Source: Proteus mirabilis ATCC 29906
GTDB lineage: Bacteria; Pseudomonadota; Gammaproteobacteria; Enterobacterales; Enterobacteriaceae
Assembly: GCF_000160755.1 (NCBI RefSeq)
Contig: NZ_GG668577.1
Coordinates: 1-64,000, forward strand
DNA length: 64,000 nucleotides
Direction of reading: 5' to 3'
Shown here piece by piece: positions 1-8,293 of the stretch (the stretch's first letter is position 1; each line of letters begins with the position of its first letter). The notes under the pieces were generated by a model that saw only the letters and a program-made list of their open reading frames with translations, was not told where the DNA came from and searched no databases. A program made the translations under genes and the position numbers.

Positions 1-201
1 CCCATGTAGCAACTTTTTATTTTTTTCACTATAAAACACTAACCCTTTATTAAAATACATTCATAAATGTGCTGGTTGTTGTCGTTCAACTTTGGACGCA
101 ACAATTGGCATGTTGAGCCGTTCTTTATATGCGACACCTGAAGTAGCCAAATCGACATTGATTTTGTCTTTTTCTTCTTGAGATAAGTTTGCGAGGTTCA
201 T
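1..201 (-). pseudogene. holE: DNA polymerase III theta subunit (HolE-like), interrupted by TGA
   Basis: Reading leftward from ATG at 201, 46 codons resemble E. coli HolE closely ([18 protein letters not shown], then [11 protein letters not shown], then VERQQPAHL). HolE is the small theta subunit that binds the epsilon proofreading subunit in the polymerase III core. E. coli HolE has 76 residues, but here a TGA at 63-61 replaces the expected Arg codon after the HL pair. The same frame then continues open to the window edge, with residues such as YFNKGLVFYSEK that align with the WFRERLIAHR part of HolE. This looks like a CGA-to-TGA nonsense change, either a recent pseudogene or a naturally shortened protein. 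The window edge hides the true 3' end. Confidence 0.6.
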
Positions 202-439
202 AACGGATCCGGTTAGTTTTTGGAGAGTATAGCAGGGTGGGAGAATTTAACAGAAAACACACTCACTAAAACTTGTAATATATTGATTTATTTGTCTGGT
301 ATTGTCATGTTTTGTCGTGTTTTTTCTTATTAATTATATCATGGTTAAATTGTAAATAATTGATTTTAAAACAATAGCTTGATTTAAGTCTGCTTATTGG
401 ATTATAGTAGGTCAATATGCGTTTTGCTTTGAGGAAAAA
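202..439. other. Intergenic region between holE-like gene and glnS
   Basis: Divergent promoter space of about 240 bases with no convincing gene. A TATACT hexamer on the minus strand near 226-231 could serve the holE-like gene. On the plus side a GAGG ribosome-binding site at 431-434 precedes glnS. No operator was recognised. Confidence 0.5.
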
Positions 440-2113
440 ATGACCATGAATGAGGCAGATGCCCGCCCAACGAACTTTATTCGTCAAATTATTGACGAAG
501 ATCTGGCTACCGGGAAACATAATAGTGTCCATACCCGTTTCCCTCCTGAACCTAATGGCTATCTTCATATTGGCCATGCAAAATCAATTTGCTTAAATTT
601 TGGTATTGCACAAGATTATCAAGGTAAATGTAATTTACGTTTTGATGATACGAATCCAGTAAAAGAAGATGTTGAATATATCAACTCGATTCAAAAAGAC
701 GTTCAGTGGTTAGGTTTCCAATGGGATGGTAACGTTCATTACTCCTCTGACTATTTTGATCAACTGTATCAATATGCGATTGAGCTGATTAACAAAGGCT
801 TGGCTTATGTTGATGAGTTGAGTGCTGAAGAAATTCGTGAATATCGTGGCACACTCAAAGAGCCAGGAAAAAATAGCCCTTATCGCTCTCGTAGTGTAGA
901 AGAAAACTTAGCGCTATTTGAAAAAATGCGTGCGGGTGGCTTTGAAGAGGGGAAAGCGTGCCTACGTGCGAAAATTGACATGGCATCACCATTTATTGTC
1001 ATGCGTGATCCTGTTCTTTACCGGATCAAATTCGCTGAACACCATCAAACAGGTAACAAATGGTGCATTTATCCAATGTATGATTTTACCCATTGTATTT
1101 CTGATGCATTGGAAAATATCACACATTCTTTATGTACTTTGGAATTCCAAGATAACCGTCGTTTATATGATTGGGTGTTGGATAATATCACTATTCCTTG
1201 CCACCCTCGTCAATATGAGTTCTCACGTCTTAATCTTGAATATACCGTCATGTCTAAGCGCAAGCTAAATCAGCTTGTGACAGAAAATATTGTTGATGGT
1301 TGGGATGATCCGCGTATGCCGACAATTTCTGGCTTACGTCGTCGTGGCTATACGGCTGAGTCAATCCGCGAATTCTGTCAACGTATTGGTGTGACCAAAC
1401 AAGATAACAACGTGGAAATGGCATCATTAGAAGCTTGTATTCGTGATGATTTAAACGAAAATGCACCTCGTGCGATGGCTGTTATCGATCCGGTACGTTT
1501 AGTGATTGAAAATATGCCAGAAGGTGAAGAGATTTTAACTGCGCCAAATCACCCAAATAAACCAGAAATGGGAACTCGTGAAGTACCATTTAGCCGTGAA
1601 ATTTATATTGATCGTGCAGATTTTAAAGAAGAAGCCAATCGTCAATATAAACGTCTGGTATTAGGTAAAGAAGTCCGTCTGCGTAATGCTTATGTCATTA
1701 AAGCAGAACGAGTTGAAAAAGATGAACAAGGTGAAATAACCACTATTTATTGTACTTACGATCCACAGACGTTAAATAAAGATCCGGCTGATGGTCGTAA
1801 AGTAAAAGGGGTGATCCACTGGGTCAGCATTCCACATGCTATTCCAGCAGAAATTCGTCTTTATGATCGTTTATTTAGCGTACCGAATCCTGGTGCTGAA
1901 GAGGATTTCTTATCAACCATTAACCCTGAATCATTAGTGATCCGTCAAGGTTTTGTGGAAGCAAGCTTAAAAGATGCGGCTATTGAAAAAGCGTATCAAT
2001 TTGAGCGTGAAGGTTACTTCTGTGCTGATAAGCTTTCGACAGCGGATAAACTGGTCTTTAACCGTACTGTTGGTTTACGTGATACTTGGGCGAAGATTTC
2101 GAAACAAGGTTAA
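440..2113 (+). CDS. glnS: Glutaminyl-tRNA synthetase
   Basis: Cytoplasmic class I aminoacyl-tRNA synthetase that charges tRNA-Gln with glutamine using ATP. The 557-residue product follows E. coli GlnS (about 554 residues) almost throughout. The HIGH signature lies in [15 protein letters not shown] near residue 45, the KMSKS-type loop is VMSKRK near residue 272, and the C-terminal beta-barrel anticodon-binding domains are complete to the end GLRDTWAK. Two in-frame ATGs compete for the start. ATG 440 lies 5 bases after GAGG and is better spaced, while ATG 446 gives [11 protein letters not shown], which aligns exactly with the E. coli N-terminus. It is monocistronic and followed by a strong terminator. 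Confidence 0.98.
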   Translation: MTMNEADARPTNFIRQIIDEDLATGKHNSVHTRFPPEPNGYLHIGHAKSICLNFGIAQDYQGKCNLRFDDTNPVKEDVEYINSIQKDVQWLGFQWDGNVHYSSDYFDQLYQYAIELINKGLAYVDELSAEEIREYRGTLKEPGKNSPYRSRSVEENLALFEKMRAGGFEEGKACLRAKIDMASPFIVMRDPVLYRIKFAEHHQTGNKWCIYPMYDFTHCISDALENITHSLCTLEFQDNRRLYDWVLDNITIPCHPRQYEFSRLNLEYTVMSKRKLNQLVTENIVDGWDDPRMPTISGLRRRGYTAESIREFCQRIGVTKQDNNVEMASLEACIRDDLNENAPRAMAVIDPVRLVIENMPEGEEILTAPNHPNKPEMGTREVPFSREIYIDRADFKEEANRQYKRLVLGKEVRLRNAYVIKAERVEKDEQGEITTIYCTYDPQTLNKDPADGRKVKGVIHWVSIPHAIPAEIRLYDRLFSVPNPGAEEDFLSTINPESLVIRQGFVEASLKDAAIEKAYQFEREGYFCADKLSTADKLVFNRTVGLRDTWAKISKQG

Positions 2114-2161
2114 TACGCTCTGTTTTAGTGGCGTGTAATATCACTAAACTCACATCTTAAT

Positions 2162-2196
2162 AAAATGCTCGATAATAATTTATCGAGCATTTTTTA
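2162..2196 (+). terminator. Rho-independent terminator of glnS
   Basis: Perfect 11-bp stem ATGCTCGATAA (2165-2175) with TTATCGAGCAT (2180-2190), a 4-base loop and a following T run. It lies 50 bases after the glnS stop. Confidence 0.9.
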
Positions 2197-2614
2197 TTTA
2201 TCAAATAAGTTTGTTTTTATTGACCAATAATTATTATTTTTTATTTTTTAATGTGAGTTTCTATAGCTATTATTTGTATCAATTCTTATTTACGTTGTGT
2301 TAAATTATTAACTTTTGTCATCATCTTCTTCTTTTATTTCATATGATTATATTGAATTTGTCTATAATAATAAAAATGTGAACCATGACACATATTTTTC
2401 TTTTCTAAAAAAGTTTATTAATTAATACGACTAATAATTCTTTTCTATAAAAACGAAACATTATCATATTAGGTGTGATAATTTTCTTTTTTAATATCAA
2501 TATATTAAAAAATATTTACGTTCTACTTGTCCCTCATTGACTAAAGAAAAAATATGAAACTGTAATTAAGTAATGTGCCCTTGGTCATATTTTGATAAAA
2601 ATTCTTTTTTTTAG

Positions 2615-2641
2615 GTTGATAATTCGCGTCGCGAAAAATAA
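2615..2641. promoter_or_regulatory. NagC-like operator palindrome upstream of chiP
   Basis: TTCGCG-T-CGCGAA at 2623-2635 is a perfect 6+1+6 inverted repeat flanked by A/T tracts (GATAA on the left, AAATAA on the right). This resembles the NagC binding sites that control nag and chiP genes in E. coli, where chiP is known to be NagC-repressed. Assignment to NagC rests on this resemblance and the gene context only. Confidence 0.5.
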
Positions 2642-2650
2642 GCTGTTGTT

Positions 2651-2682
2651 AACCTAATTTTAGGTTTTTTCCCCATTTGGGG
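2651..2682 (+). promoter_or_regulatory. Tandem short hairpins in chiP leader
   Basis: AACCTA/TAGGTT (2651-2667) is followed directly by a T run, and CCCCA/TGGGG (2671-2682) is followed by TTTTAT. Both look like small intrinsic terminators about 70-100 bases before the chiP start, and could attenuate transcription if the promoter lies upstream of them. The promoter itself was not identified. Confidence 0.4.
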
Positions 2683-2730
2683 TTTTATATTTGGAAATAG
2701 GCGTTGGTGCTTATTTCTTTTTTAGTCAAA

Positions 2731-2742
2731 GTCAAAGAGGAA
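2731..2742 (+). promoter_or_regulatory. ChiX sRNA target overlapping the chiP ribosome-binding site
   Basis: The 12 bases GTCAAAGAGGAA at the Shine-Dalgarno site of chiP are the exact complement of the UUCCUCUUUGAC seed of the enterobacterial sRNA ChiX (MicM). ChiX is known to silence chiP by pairing at this position. The ChiX gene itself is not in the window. Confidence 0.75.
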
Positions 2743-2750
2743 ACAATGCT

Positions 2751-4145
2751 ATGGTTATGCAACATGCTAAACCAGGCAGGGTGGCACTTGCCGTTATGGG
2801 CGCATTGCTTGTAACTGCACTACCTGCGAAAATGTCTTATGCTGAAGGATTTATTGATGACTCAACCCTGACAGGGGGGATCTATTACTGGCAACGTGAC
2901 CGTGATAGAAAAGAGTTAACACCAAACAGTCCTGATTACGGCAAATATAAAGCCAATTTACACCACTCTACCTTTAACGCTAATCTTGATTTTTCTTCTG
3001 GTTATCTGGGTGATTTTTTTGGTATTGATTTAGCTGCTTTTGGTGCTGTTGAACTTAACAACAGTGGGCCAGCTGCACCTAATGAAATAGGATTTAGTGA
3101 TGCAAAAAGTCGCTGGGATGAAAAATGGACAGGTGATCGCAGTGGCGTGAGTATTTATAAAGCTGCTGCTAAATTTAAATTAGGCCATTTCTGGGCTCAA
3201 GGTGGATATATTCAACCTAAAGGGCAAACATTATTACGTCCTCATTGGAGTTTCTTACCTGGTACTTATCGCGGTGCAGAAGCGGGCGCTGTATTTGATT
3301 TCGATAAAAATGGTGAACTCTCTTTCTCATATATGTGGACTGATGAATATAAAGCGCCGTGGTATCGGAATATGTACAATTTCCGTAAGGCAGACTTAGA
3401 GACAAATATCAGTTATTTACACTCTTTTGGTGCCAAATATGATTTTAAAAATAGCTTAGTATTAGAAGCCGCATTTGGCCAAGCTGATGGTTATATTGAT
3501 CAATATTTTGGCAAAGTTTCTTACGATTTCCCTATCGCAAATAATACATTAAAAACCTCTTATCAATTCTACGGTGCAAAAGATAAAGTCACTGGAGGGG
3601 GAATTAACGATGTTTATGATGGTTTGGCATGGTTACAAGCATTCACTTTAGGCTATACCTACAATGTATTTGATTTTAAAGTTGAAGGTACTTGGGTTAA
3701 AGCAGAAGGTAACCAAGGCTACTTTTTACAACGTATGACGCCGGGATGGGCAACCTCGAATGGTCGTTTAGATATCTGGTGGGATGGTCGTTCTGATTTT
3801 AACGCCAATGGTGAAAAAGCATTATACGCGGGAGTGATGTATGATCTAAAAAATTGGGATCTACCGGGCTGGGCGATTGGTACTTCCTATGTGTATGCTT
3901 GGGATGCAAAACCGAGTAGTAACCCTATTTATGACCAAAGTAAACGTATTAGAGAAAGCGCATGGAATGCCGACATCATGTATACCGTTCAAGAGGGGAG
4001 AGCGAAAGGTACGTTATTTAAACTCCACTACACTCGTTATGATAACCATTCCGATATACCAAGCTATGAAGGTGGTTTTGGTAATATCTTCCAAGATGAA
4101 AAAGACGTTAAATTCAATGTGATCATGCCATTTACGATTTTCTAA
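2751..4145 (+). CDS. chiP: Chitoporin ChiP, OprD-family outer-membrane porin
   Basis: Outer-membrane beta-barrel that admits chito-oligosaccharides. The mature protein matches E. coli ChiP (YbfM) nearly end to end, including [19 protein letters not shown] at the mature N-terminus, the [11 protein letters not shown] and GYFLQRMTP segments, and the terminal strand ending VIMPFTIF with the C-terminal Phe typical of porins. The start is placed at ATG 2751, about 10 bases after AGAGG. An upstream in-frame ATG at 2691 would put a non-signal stretch before the signal peptide and ignore the ribosome-binding site. The signal peptide ends near SYA/EG. Unlike E. coli, chiQ does not follow; a broken hicB-like gene does. 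Control is probably by ChiX and NagC. Confidence 0.95.
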   Translation: MVMQHAKPGRVALAVMGALLVTALPAKMSYAEGFIDDSTLTGGIYYWQRDRDRKELTPNSPDYGKYKANLHHSTFNANLDFSSGYLGDFFGIDLAAFGAVELNNSGPAAPNEIGFSDAKSRWDEKWTGDRSGVSIYKAAAKFKLGHFWAQGGYIQPKGQTLLRPHWSFLPGTYRGAEAGAVFDFDKNGELSFSYMWTDEYKAPWYRNMYNFRKADLETNISYLHSFGAKYDFKNSLVLEAAFGQADGYIDQYFGKVSYDFPIANNTLKTSYQFYGAKDKVTGGGINDVYDGLAWLQAFTLGYTYNVFDFKVEGTWVKAEGNQGYFLQRMTPGWATSNGRLDIWWDGRSDFNANGEKALYAGVMYDLKNWDLPGWAIGTSYVYAWDAKPSSNPIYDQSKRIRESAWNADIMYTVQEGRAKGTLFKLHYTRYDNHSDIPSYEGGFGNIFQDEKDVKFNVIMPFTIF

Positions 4146-4216
4146 ATAACAATAAGGATAAAGTGTATTTATTACGCTTTATCCTTAATAGTTTGAGAGT
4201 GTGATAGGAGTAAAAC

Positions 4217-4545
4217 ATGATTAAAAGCACAAATATCATGATAATAAATGGTCACCCTGCATCTGTTGTTTATGGATCAGAAATAAGTGCATTCCGAGGA
4301 CAATTTTTAGATGTCAAGGGGTATTGTGACTTTGTTGCTGATAGTATTGAAGGGTTGCAAAAAGAAGGCGCAATTTCCTTAGCTGAATTTATTGAGACTT
4401 GTACTGAAGAGGAGATCGCACCTTTTAAAAGTAGAAGATAAGCTGAAAGTATTTACACTACGCTATCCTGCTTGGTTAGAGGCGATATTGAATGCTACGG
4501 TTGCTGCCCATGATATTTCAAAATGTAGTAAATCTTTACCAATAA
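4217..4545 (+). pseudogene. Frameshifted HicB-family antitoxin remnant
   Basis: The first frame (ATG 4217) gives a HicB-like N-terminal fold with INGHPASVVYGSEISAFRG, LDVKGYCDF and then SIEGLQKEGAISLAEFIE, and stops at 4441 after PFKSRR. The next frame continues the family without a gap as KVEDKLKVFTLRYPAWLEAI followed by LNATVAAHDIS, which looks like the C-terminal ribbon-helix-helix part. The switch lies at the A run 4427-4430, where one extra A explains the break. The far C-terminus is also unclear; a further shift near 4521 would end the gene at TAA 4543-4545, just before the terminator. No hicA toxin gene is present. A good ribosome-binding site (ATAGGAG) precedes ATG 4217. Confidence 0.6.
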
Positions 4546-4574
4546 AAAAGGAACTGCAGGCAGTTCCTTTTTTT
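4544..4574. terminator. Bidirectional terminator between hicB-like remnant and fur
   Basis: GGAACTG (4550-4556) pairs with CAGTTCC (4561-4567). The flanking A6 and T7 runs extend the stem and give a U tract on both strands. It serves convergent fur on the minus strand and the remnant on the plus strand. Confidence 0.85.
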
Positions 4575-4596
4575 ACTGAGATATTATCCAGAATGA

Positions 4597-5043
4597 TTAC
4601 TTCTCATCATGTGCGTGGCTATCTTCTTTACAATTACCTGCGGCGCAGTGACCATATAAATACAGGCTATGATTGGAAAGTTTGATGCCATGGCGTTCAG
4701 CGATATTTCTTTGACGAACTTCGATAGCATCGTCAGTAAACTCGATAACTTTACCACAATCAAGGCAAATTAAGTGATCATGGTGATGTTGTTGAGTTAA
4801 TTCAAATACTGATTTACCACCTTCAAAATTATGTCGGGTAACAATACCAGCATCATCAAATTGGTTTAAGACGCGATAGACTGTTGCCAGACCAATCTCT
4901 TCGCCGATATCGATCAGTTTTTTATAGAGATCTTCAGCACTGACATGATGGCACTCAGGATCCTGGAGCACTTCCAAGATCTTTAAGCGAGGAAGTGTAA
5001 CTTTTAACCCAGCATTTTTTAACGCTTTATTATTGTCGGTCAT
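4597..5043 (-). CDS. fur: Ferric uptake regulator Fur
   Basis: Fe(II)-dependent repressor of iron-uptake genes, 148 residues as in E. coli. The N-terminal winged helix (TLPRLKILEVLQ, GLATVYRVLNQFDDAGI) carries DNA binding. The C-terminal dimer and metal domain has HHHDHLICLDCGKVIEF, and the structural-zinc cysteines fall at 93, 96, 133 and 138, the same numbers as in E. coli. The His-rich tail ends DSHAHDEK. It lies downstream of fldA on the same strand, as in other enterobacteria, with a Fur-box-like sequence in the gap that suggests autoregulation. The E. coli leader peptide uof was not found. Confidence 0.98.
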   Translation of the reverse strand: MTDNNKALKNAGLKVTLPRLKILEVLQDPECHHVSAEDLYKKLIDIGEEIGLATVYRVLNQFDDAGIVTRHNFEGGKSVFELTQQHHHDHLICLDCGKVIEFTDDAIEVRQRNIAERHGIKLSNHSLYLYGHCAAGNCKEDSHAHDEK

Positions 5044-5198
5044 GCGGATTTAATCCTGTTGCTAATGGTGAATTTAATATGTGCTCACAAAATACTGTAT
5101 ATATTCATTAATACATAGGGTATTTAATAACCTTAATGATTATAGGCATGATATTAAAAAATAAACACCCCACCTATCACACTATCTTAGCACACCAT

Positions 5199-5219
5199 TG
5201 AATAATTATCATTCTCAAT
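5199..5219. promoter_or_regulatory. Fur box in fldA-fur intergenic region
   Basis: The minus-strand reading ATTGAGAATGATAATTATTC matches most positions of the 19-bp Fur consensus GATAATGATAATCATTATC. It lies about 155 bases before the fur start and just after the fldA stop, where a fur promoter would be expected. Confidence 0.7.
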
Positions 5220-5233
5220 ATTAAGAATTTATA

Positions 5234-5761
5234 TTATCCCAGAATTTCGTCAAGGCTCATCTCTTCTTTGATCTGAGCAACCCAAGCGTCAACACGCTCT
5301 TCAGTTAATTCTGGTTGGCGATCTTCATCAATCGCAAGGCCGATAAAGTGATTATCATCAGCAAGACCTTTAGATGCTTCAAAATGATAACCTTCAGTAG
5401 GCCAATGACCCACAATGACTGCGCCACGAGGTTCAATGATATCACGAATAGTTCCCATTGCGTCACAGAAGTATTCTGCATAGTCTTCTTGGTCACCACA
5501 ACCAAATAGAGCAACAAGTTTACCGTTGAAATCAATATCTTCTAATGTTGGGAAAAAGTCATCCCAATCGCATTGTGCTTCACCATAATACCAGGTAGGA
5601 ATACCTAGTAATAGAATATCAAATGCTTCGATGTCTTCTTGACTGGATTTTGCGATATCATGAACTTCGGCATTATCCGCGCCTAATCTTTCTTGAAGCA
5701 TTTTGGCAATATTTTCAGTGTTGCCGGTATCACTGCCGAAGAATATTCCTATGATTGCCAT
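5234..5761 (-). CDS. fldA: Flavodoxin I
   Basis: FMN-binding low-potential electron carrier of the cytoplasm that serves, for example, methionine synthase reactivation and IspG/IspH. It is 175 residues, the usual long-chain flavodoxin length. The phosphate-binding loop is GSDTGNTENIA near residues 9-19. Flavin-stacking segments TWYYGEAQCDWDDF and GCGDQEDYAEYFCDA are present. It precedes fur on the same strand with a 190-base gap, the conserved enterobacterial arrangement. Confidence 0.97.
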   Translation of the reverse strand: MAIIGIFFGSDTGNTENIAKMLQERLGADNAEVHDIAKSSQEDIEAFDILLLGIPTWYYGEAQCDWDDFFPTLEDIDFNGKLVALFGCGDQEDYAEYFCDAMGTIRDIIEPRGAVIVGHWPTEGYHFEASKGLADDNHFIGLAIDEDRQPELTEERVDAWVAQIKEEMSLDEILG

Positions 5762-5919
5762 AAAGTGAGATAACCTCTTTTATTCTCTTTGTCTGTATTT
5801 TTGAACAATTACCAGTAAAAGATAAACATCATGTTTTCATAATTGAAAACTAAAGCACTATTTTGACGAAAAGAGCAGGGTAATTCTGTCGAATTTGTGT
5901 GATTTTCCTGCTGATTTTT

Positions 5920-6219
5920 TTAGCTTTGATGTTTTTTTAACGCATAAGTTTGTGCGAGTTGTTCTAGTAATATTTCTTCAATAAGCTCACTACGACTGAC
6001 ATTTTTTGCGCTCGCAAGCTCATTAAGCGCATTGACAGCATCCTCATTTAATTTCAACTCAACCCGACGTAATCCATTGACACGATCGCGTCGTAATTGG
6101 TTTCGTTTATTAATTCTAAGCTGTTCATCCCGAGAAAGCGGGTTTGTTTTAGGTCGCCCAGGTCTGCGTTCATTTGCGAACAAATCCAGTGTGGTGCGAT
6201 CAGTTTGTTCTTTTGCCAT
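5920..6219 (-). CDS. ybfE: LexA-regulated protein YbfE family, predicted DNA-binding
   Basis: A 99-residue basic protein matching the E. coli YbfE family. It has a low-complexity basic N-terminal half (RRPGRPKTNPLSRDEQ, RINKRNQLRRDRVNGLRR) followed by a ribbon-helix-helix-like segment VELKLNEDAVNALNELA then SRSELIEEILLEQL. E. coli ybfE is LexA-controlled, but no clear CTG-N10-CAG box was seen upstream here. It sits upstream of fldA on the same strand, the conserved order. The molecular role is unknown. Confidence 0.85.
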   Translation of the reverse strand: MAKEQTDRTTLDLFANERRPGRPKTNPLSRDEQLRINKRNQLRRDRVNGLRRVELKLNEDAVNALNELASAKNVSRSELIEEILLEQLAQTYALKKHQS

Positions 6220-6417
6220 AAATTTTGCTGTGAAAGGGCGTATACCAATGACTCAATATGAAGCGCCCAATAATACCCCACATATCGGCGTATCGCTACT
6301 GCTTCCTGTGTTTAACCTATTGTCATTTGGTCTTTTTATCAACAATAACAGATTTAAGAGCAATAATTGTACGCTATAAAATAGTATTGCTGGTGATTTA
6401 TAACCAACAAAGGAACA

Positions 6418-7203
6418 TTATACTGTTTTGGCTAAGAAGCGACGAATGGCCTTAATTACTGTTTCTGGTTTTTCAGAATGCACCCAATGTCCTGTATTGG
6501 CGACAACAAAGGCGGTTGCTTGTGGAAATTGGCGAGCAATATTATCGCGATATTCATCTAAAATATATGGGGATAGTCCACCACGTATAAACAAAACAGG
6601 ATGATGCCAAGCAGGCACCTCTTGCCAACCAATAATATCGGGGTAAGCCTGTTTGATTGCGGGTAAATTAAATAACCATTCACCTTTTTTAAATGATTTA
6701 AGCAGAAATTGGATAACGCCGTCTTCCTCAATAAAAGGGCGCATAATAGCAATAGCTTCTGTACGTTGTGTGACGTGAGCTTTAGTGACAGCTTCAAGGG
6801 CTGCAAAAATTTTATCATGACGACGAACATTATAAGCAACAGGAGACATATCAATAACTACGATACGTTCAAGGCGAAGAGGTGCGAGAGCGGTCATTGC
6901 CATTGCAATTTTCCCTCCCATTGAGTGACCTATAACGATTGCTTTTGCGATATTTAAGCTATCAAGCAGGGTTAATACATCTTGTGCCATATCGTGATAG
7001 TGCATACTTTCACTATGAGGAGAATGCCCATGGTTGCGCACATCAATTTGTATCACGGTGTGGTCTTGACGTAGATCGCGACCTAGTACGCCTAGATTAT
7101 TGAGATCACCAAAAAGCCCATGGATCAACACAATAGGTAAATTGTTTATCGTTGCTGTTTCTGGTTGATGTATTTGATAGTTTAATAATGCATTGAGTTT
7201 CAT
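6418..7203 (-). CDS. ybfF: Esterase YbfF, alpha/beta hydrolase
   Basis: Alpha/beta-hydrolase-fold esterase; the E. coli homologue hydrolyses short acyl esters and acyl-CoA. The oxyanion region is LIHGLFGDLNNLGVLGRDL, the nucleophile elbow is GHSMGG near residue 87, and the catalytic His lies in NTGHWVHSEKPE near the C-terminus. Length and sequence match YbfF. The start is placed at ATG 7203 because MKLNALL aligns with E. coli MKLNIRA. A longer reading from TTG 7215 is possible. The ribosome-binding site is weak for either start. It forms the ybfF-ybfE-fldA-fur minus-strand series and is divergent from seqA. Confidence 0.93.
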   Translation of the reverse strand: MKLNALLNYQIHQPETATINNLPIVLIHGLFGDLNNLGVLGRDLRQDHTVIQIDVRNHGHSPHSESMHYHDMAQDVLTLLDSLNIAKAIVIGHSMGGKIAMAMTALAPLRLERIVVIDMSPVAYNVRRHDKIFAALEAVTKAHVTQRTEAIAIMRPFIEEDGVIQFLLKSFKKGEWLFNLPAIKQAYPDIIGWQEVPAWHHPVLFIRGGLSPYILDEYRDNIARQFPQATAFVVANTGHWVHSEKPETVIKAIRRFLAKTV

Positions 7204-7667
7204 ATTGATGACCAAAATTAAGTCTATTTTTTCCTTATGATGACATGTGCAATCATATTAGCCAACTTGTTGTCTTTTTCGGAATATGAGATAAAGTTAA
7301 TCTAACAAGAGATAGTGTAATTTATTATATTCTGAGAAAATAGAATAATATAGATTATTATTCCAAATTTAACGGGTAAGATAAAATTTTGATATAGCTC
7401 AATAAGGATAAGTCAGAGTTTTATATTATTTTAATTGCTGATGTGAAAGGGCATTGAAGAAGATGTCAACTCTATTCTATGGCAATAAATTCAAAGAATA
7501 GAAGATGATACAGATAGAAACAATAGGATAAATACCTAGCTTAAAGTTTAAAAAGATTAATTCTTTAATGAATACGCTTTAAGTTATTGAAATTTTACCT
7601 ATTTTGTTTTTAAAGATTATATCTTATAATCCTAGTCACTTTTTTTTGAAAATAGTACTGGGTAGCA
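7204..7667. other. ybfF-seqA divergent intergenic region
   Basis: About 460 AT-rich bases with no convincing gene. A consensus -10 hexamer TATAAT lies at 7625-7630, followed by seqA 38 bases later; the matching -35 is poor. Nothing else was recognised. Confidence 0.5.
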
Positions 7668-8219
7668 ATGAAAAAGATAGAAATTGATGACGAACTTTAC
7701 CGCTATATCGCTAGCGAAACTAGACATATCGGTGAAAGCGCTTCAGATATTTTAAGGCGTCTATTGAAGCTTGATGCCAAACAGCCCGTACAGCCAGTCG
7801 TTGTCACTGAGTCAGTACAAGCGCCTGTCGTTAAACAGGATGCTGATCTTAAGCCTGTCGCACCAGCAAAAAATCCGGTCCGTGAAATGCGTGAACTGCT
7901 GTTATCTGATAGTTATGCAGAGAAAACAAAATCAGTTGATCGTTTTTTACAGATCCTGTCTACATTATATAGCTTAGATAGTGCTACTTTTACTCAATCT
8001 GCTGAAACAGTACATGGACGCACGCGAATTTATTTTGCCGGTGATGAAAAAACATTGCTCGACAGTGGACGTCATACAAAACCTCGCCATATTCCCGGTA
8101 CGCCATTTTGGGTTATTACCAACTCAAATACTGAGCGTAAAAGAACTATGGTACAAAGCATCATGCAGGATATGCAATTCCCTGCCAATGAGATTGATAA
8201 AGTGTGTGGAACTATCTAA
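7668..8219 (+). CDS. seqA: Replication initiation regulator SeqA
   Basis: Binds hemimethylated GATC clusters and sequesters oriC and the dnaA promoter after replication. The 183-residue product has the N-terminal oligomerisation domain MKKIEIDDELYRYIASETRHI with the short helix GESASDILRRLL, a variable Pro/Val/Ala linker (about 38-65), and the C-terminal DNA-binding domain with GRTRIYFAGDEKTLL, PRHIPGTPFWVITNSNT and KRTMVQSIM. It lies 75 bases before pgm in the conserved seqA-pgm order. Confidence 0.97.
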   Translation: MKKIEIDDELYRYIASETRHIGESASDILRRLLKLDAKQPVQPVVVTESVQAPVVKQDADLKPVAPAKNPVREMRELLLSDSYAEKTKSVDRFLQILSTLYSLDSATFTQSAETVHGRTRIYFAGDEKTLLDSGRHTKPRHIPGTPFWVITNSNTERKRTMVQSIMQDMQFPANEIDKVCGTI

Positions 8220-8293
8220 ACACTATTGTTAATTGATGCATTGCAAAGGCTTTCGTTTAAAGCATGATTGTGATGTAAAATAGGAGAAGATTT

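Larger units (their letters stand above)
2197..2690. other. Long AT-rich leader and promoter region of chiP
   Basis: About 490 bases between the glnS terminator and chiP with no plausible protein gene in any frame. It is very AT-rich, with several TTAATTAA-like tracts. Its last 80 bases hold a CG-rich palindrome and two short hairpins, listed separately, which point to transcriptional and leader-RNA control of chiP. Confidence 0.6.

Noticed and set aside
61-63. TGA in the holE-like gene as a selenocysteine or readthrough codon
   Set aside because: The aligned residue is Arg, no SECIS-like hairpin follows, and theta has no redox role; nonsense mutation is simpler.
4420-4432. Programmed frameshift at TTTTAAAAG in the hicB-like gene
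   Set aside because: The downstream C-terminus is also disrupted and no stimulatory structure was seen, so decay is more likely.
6220-6417. LexA box upstream of ybfE
   Set aside because: Searched for CTG-N10-CAG because E. coli ybfE is LexA-controlled, but no good match was found.
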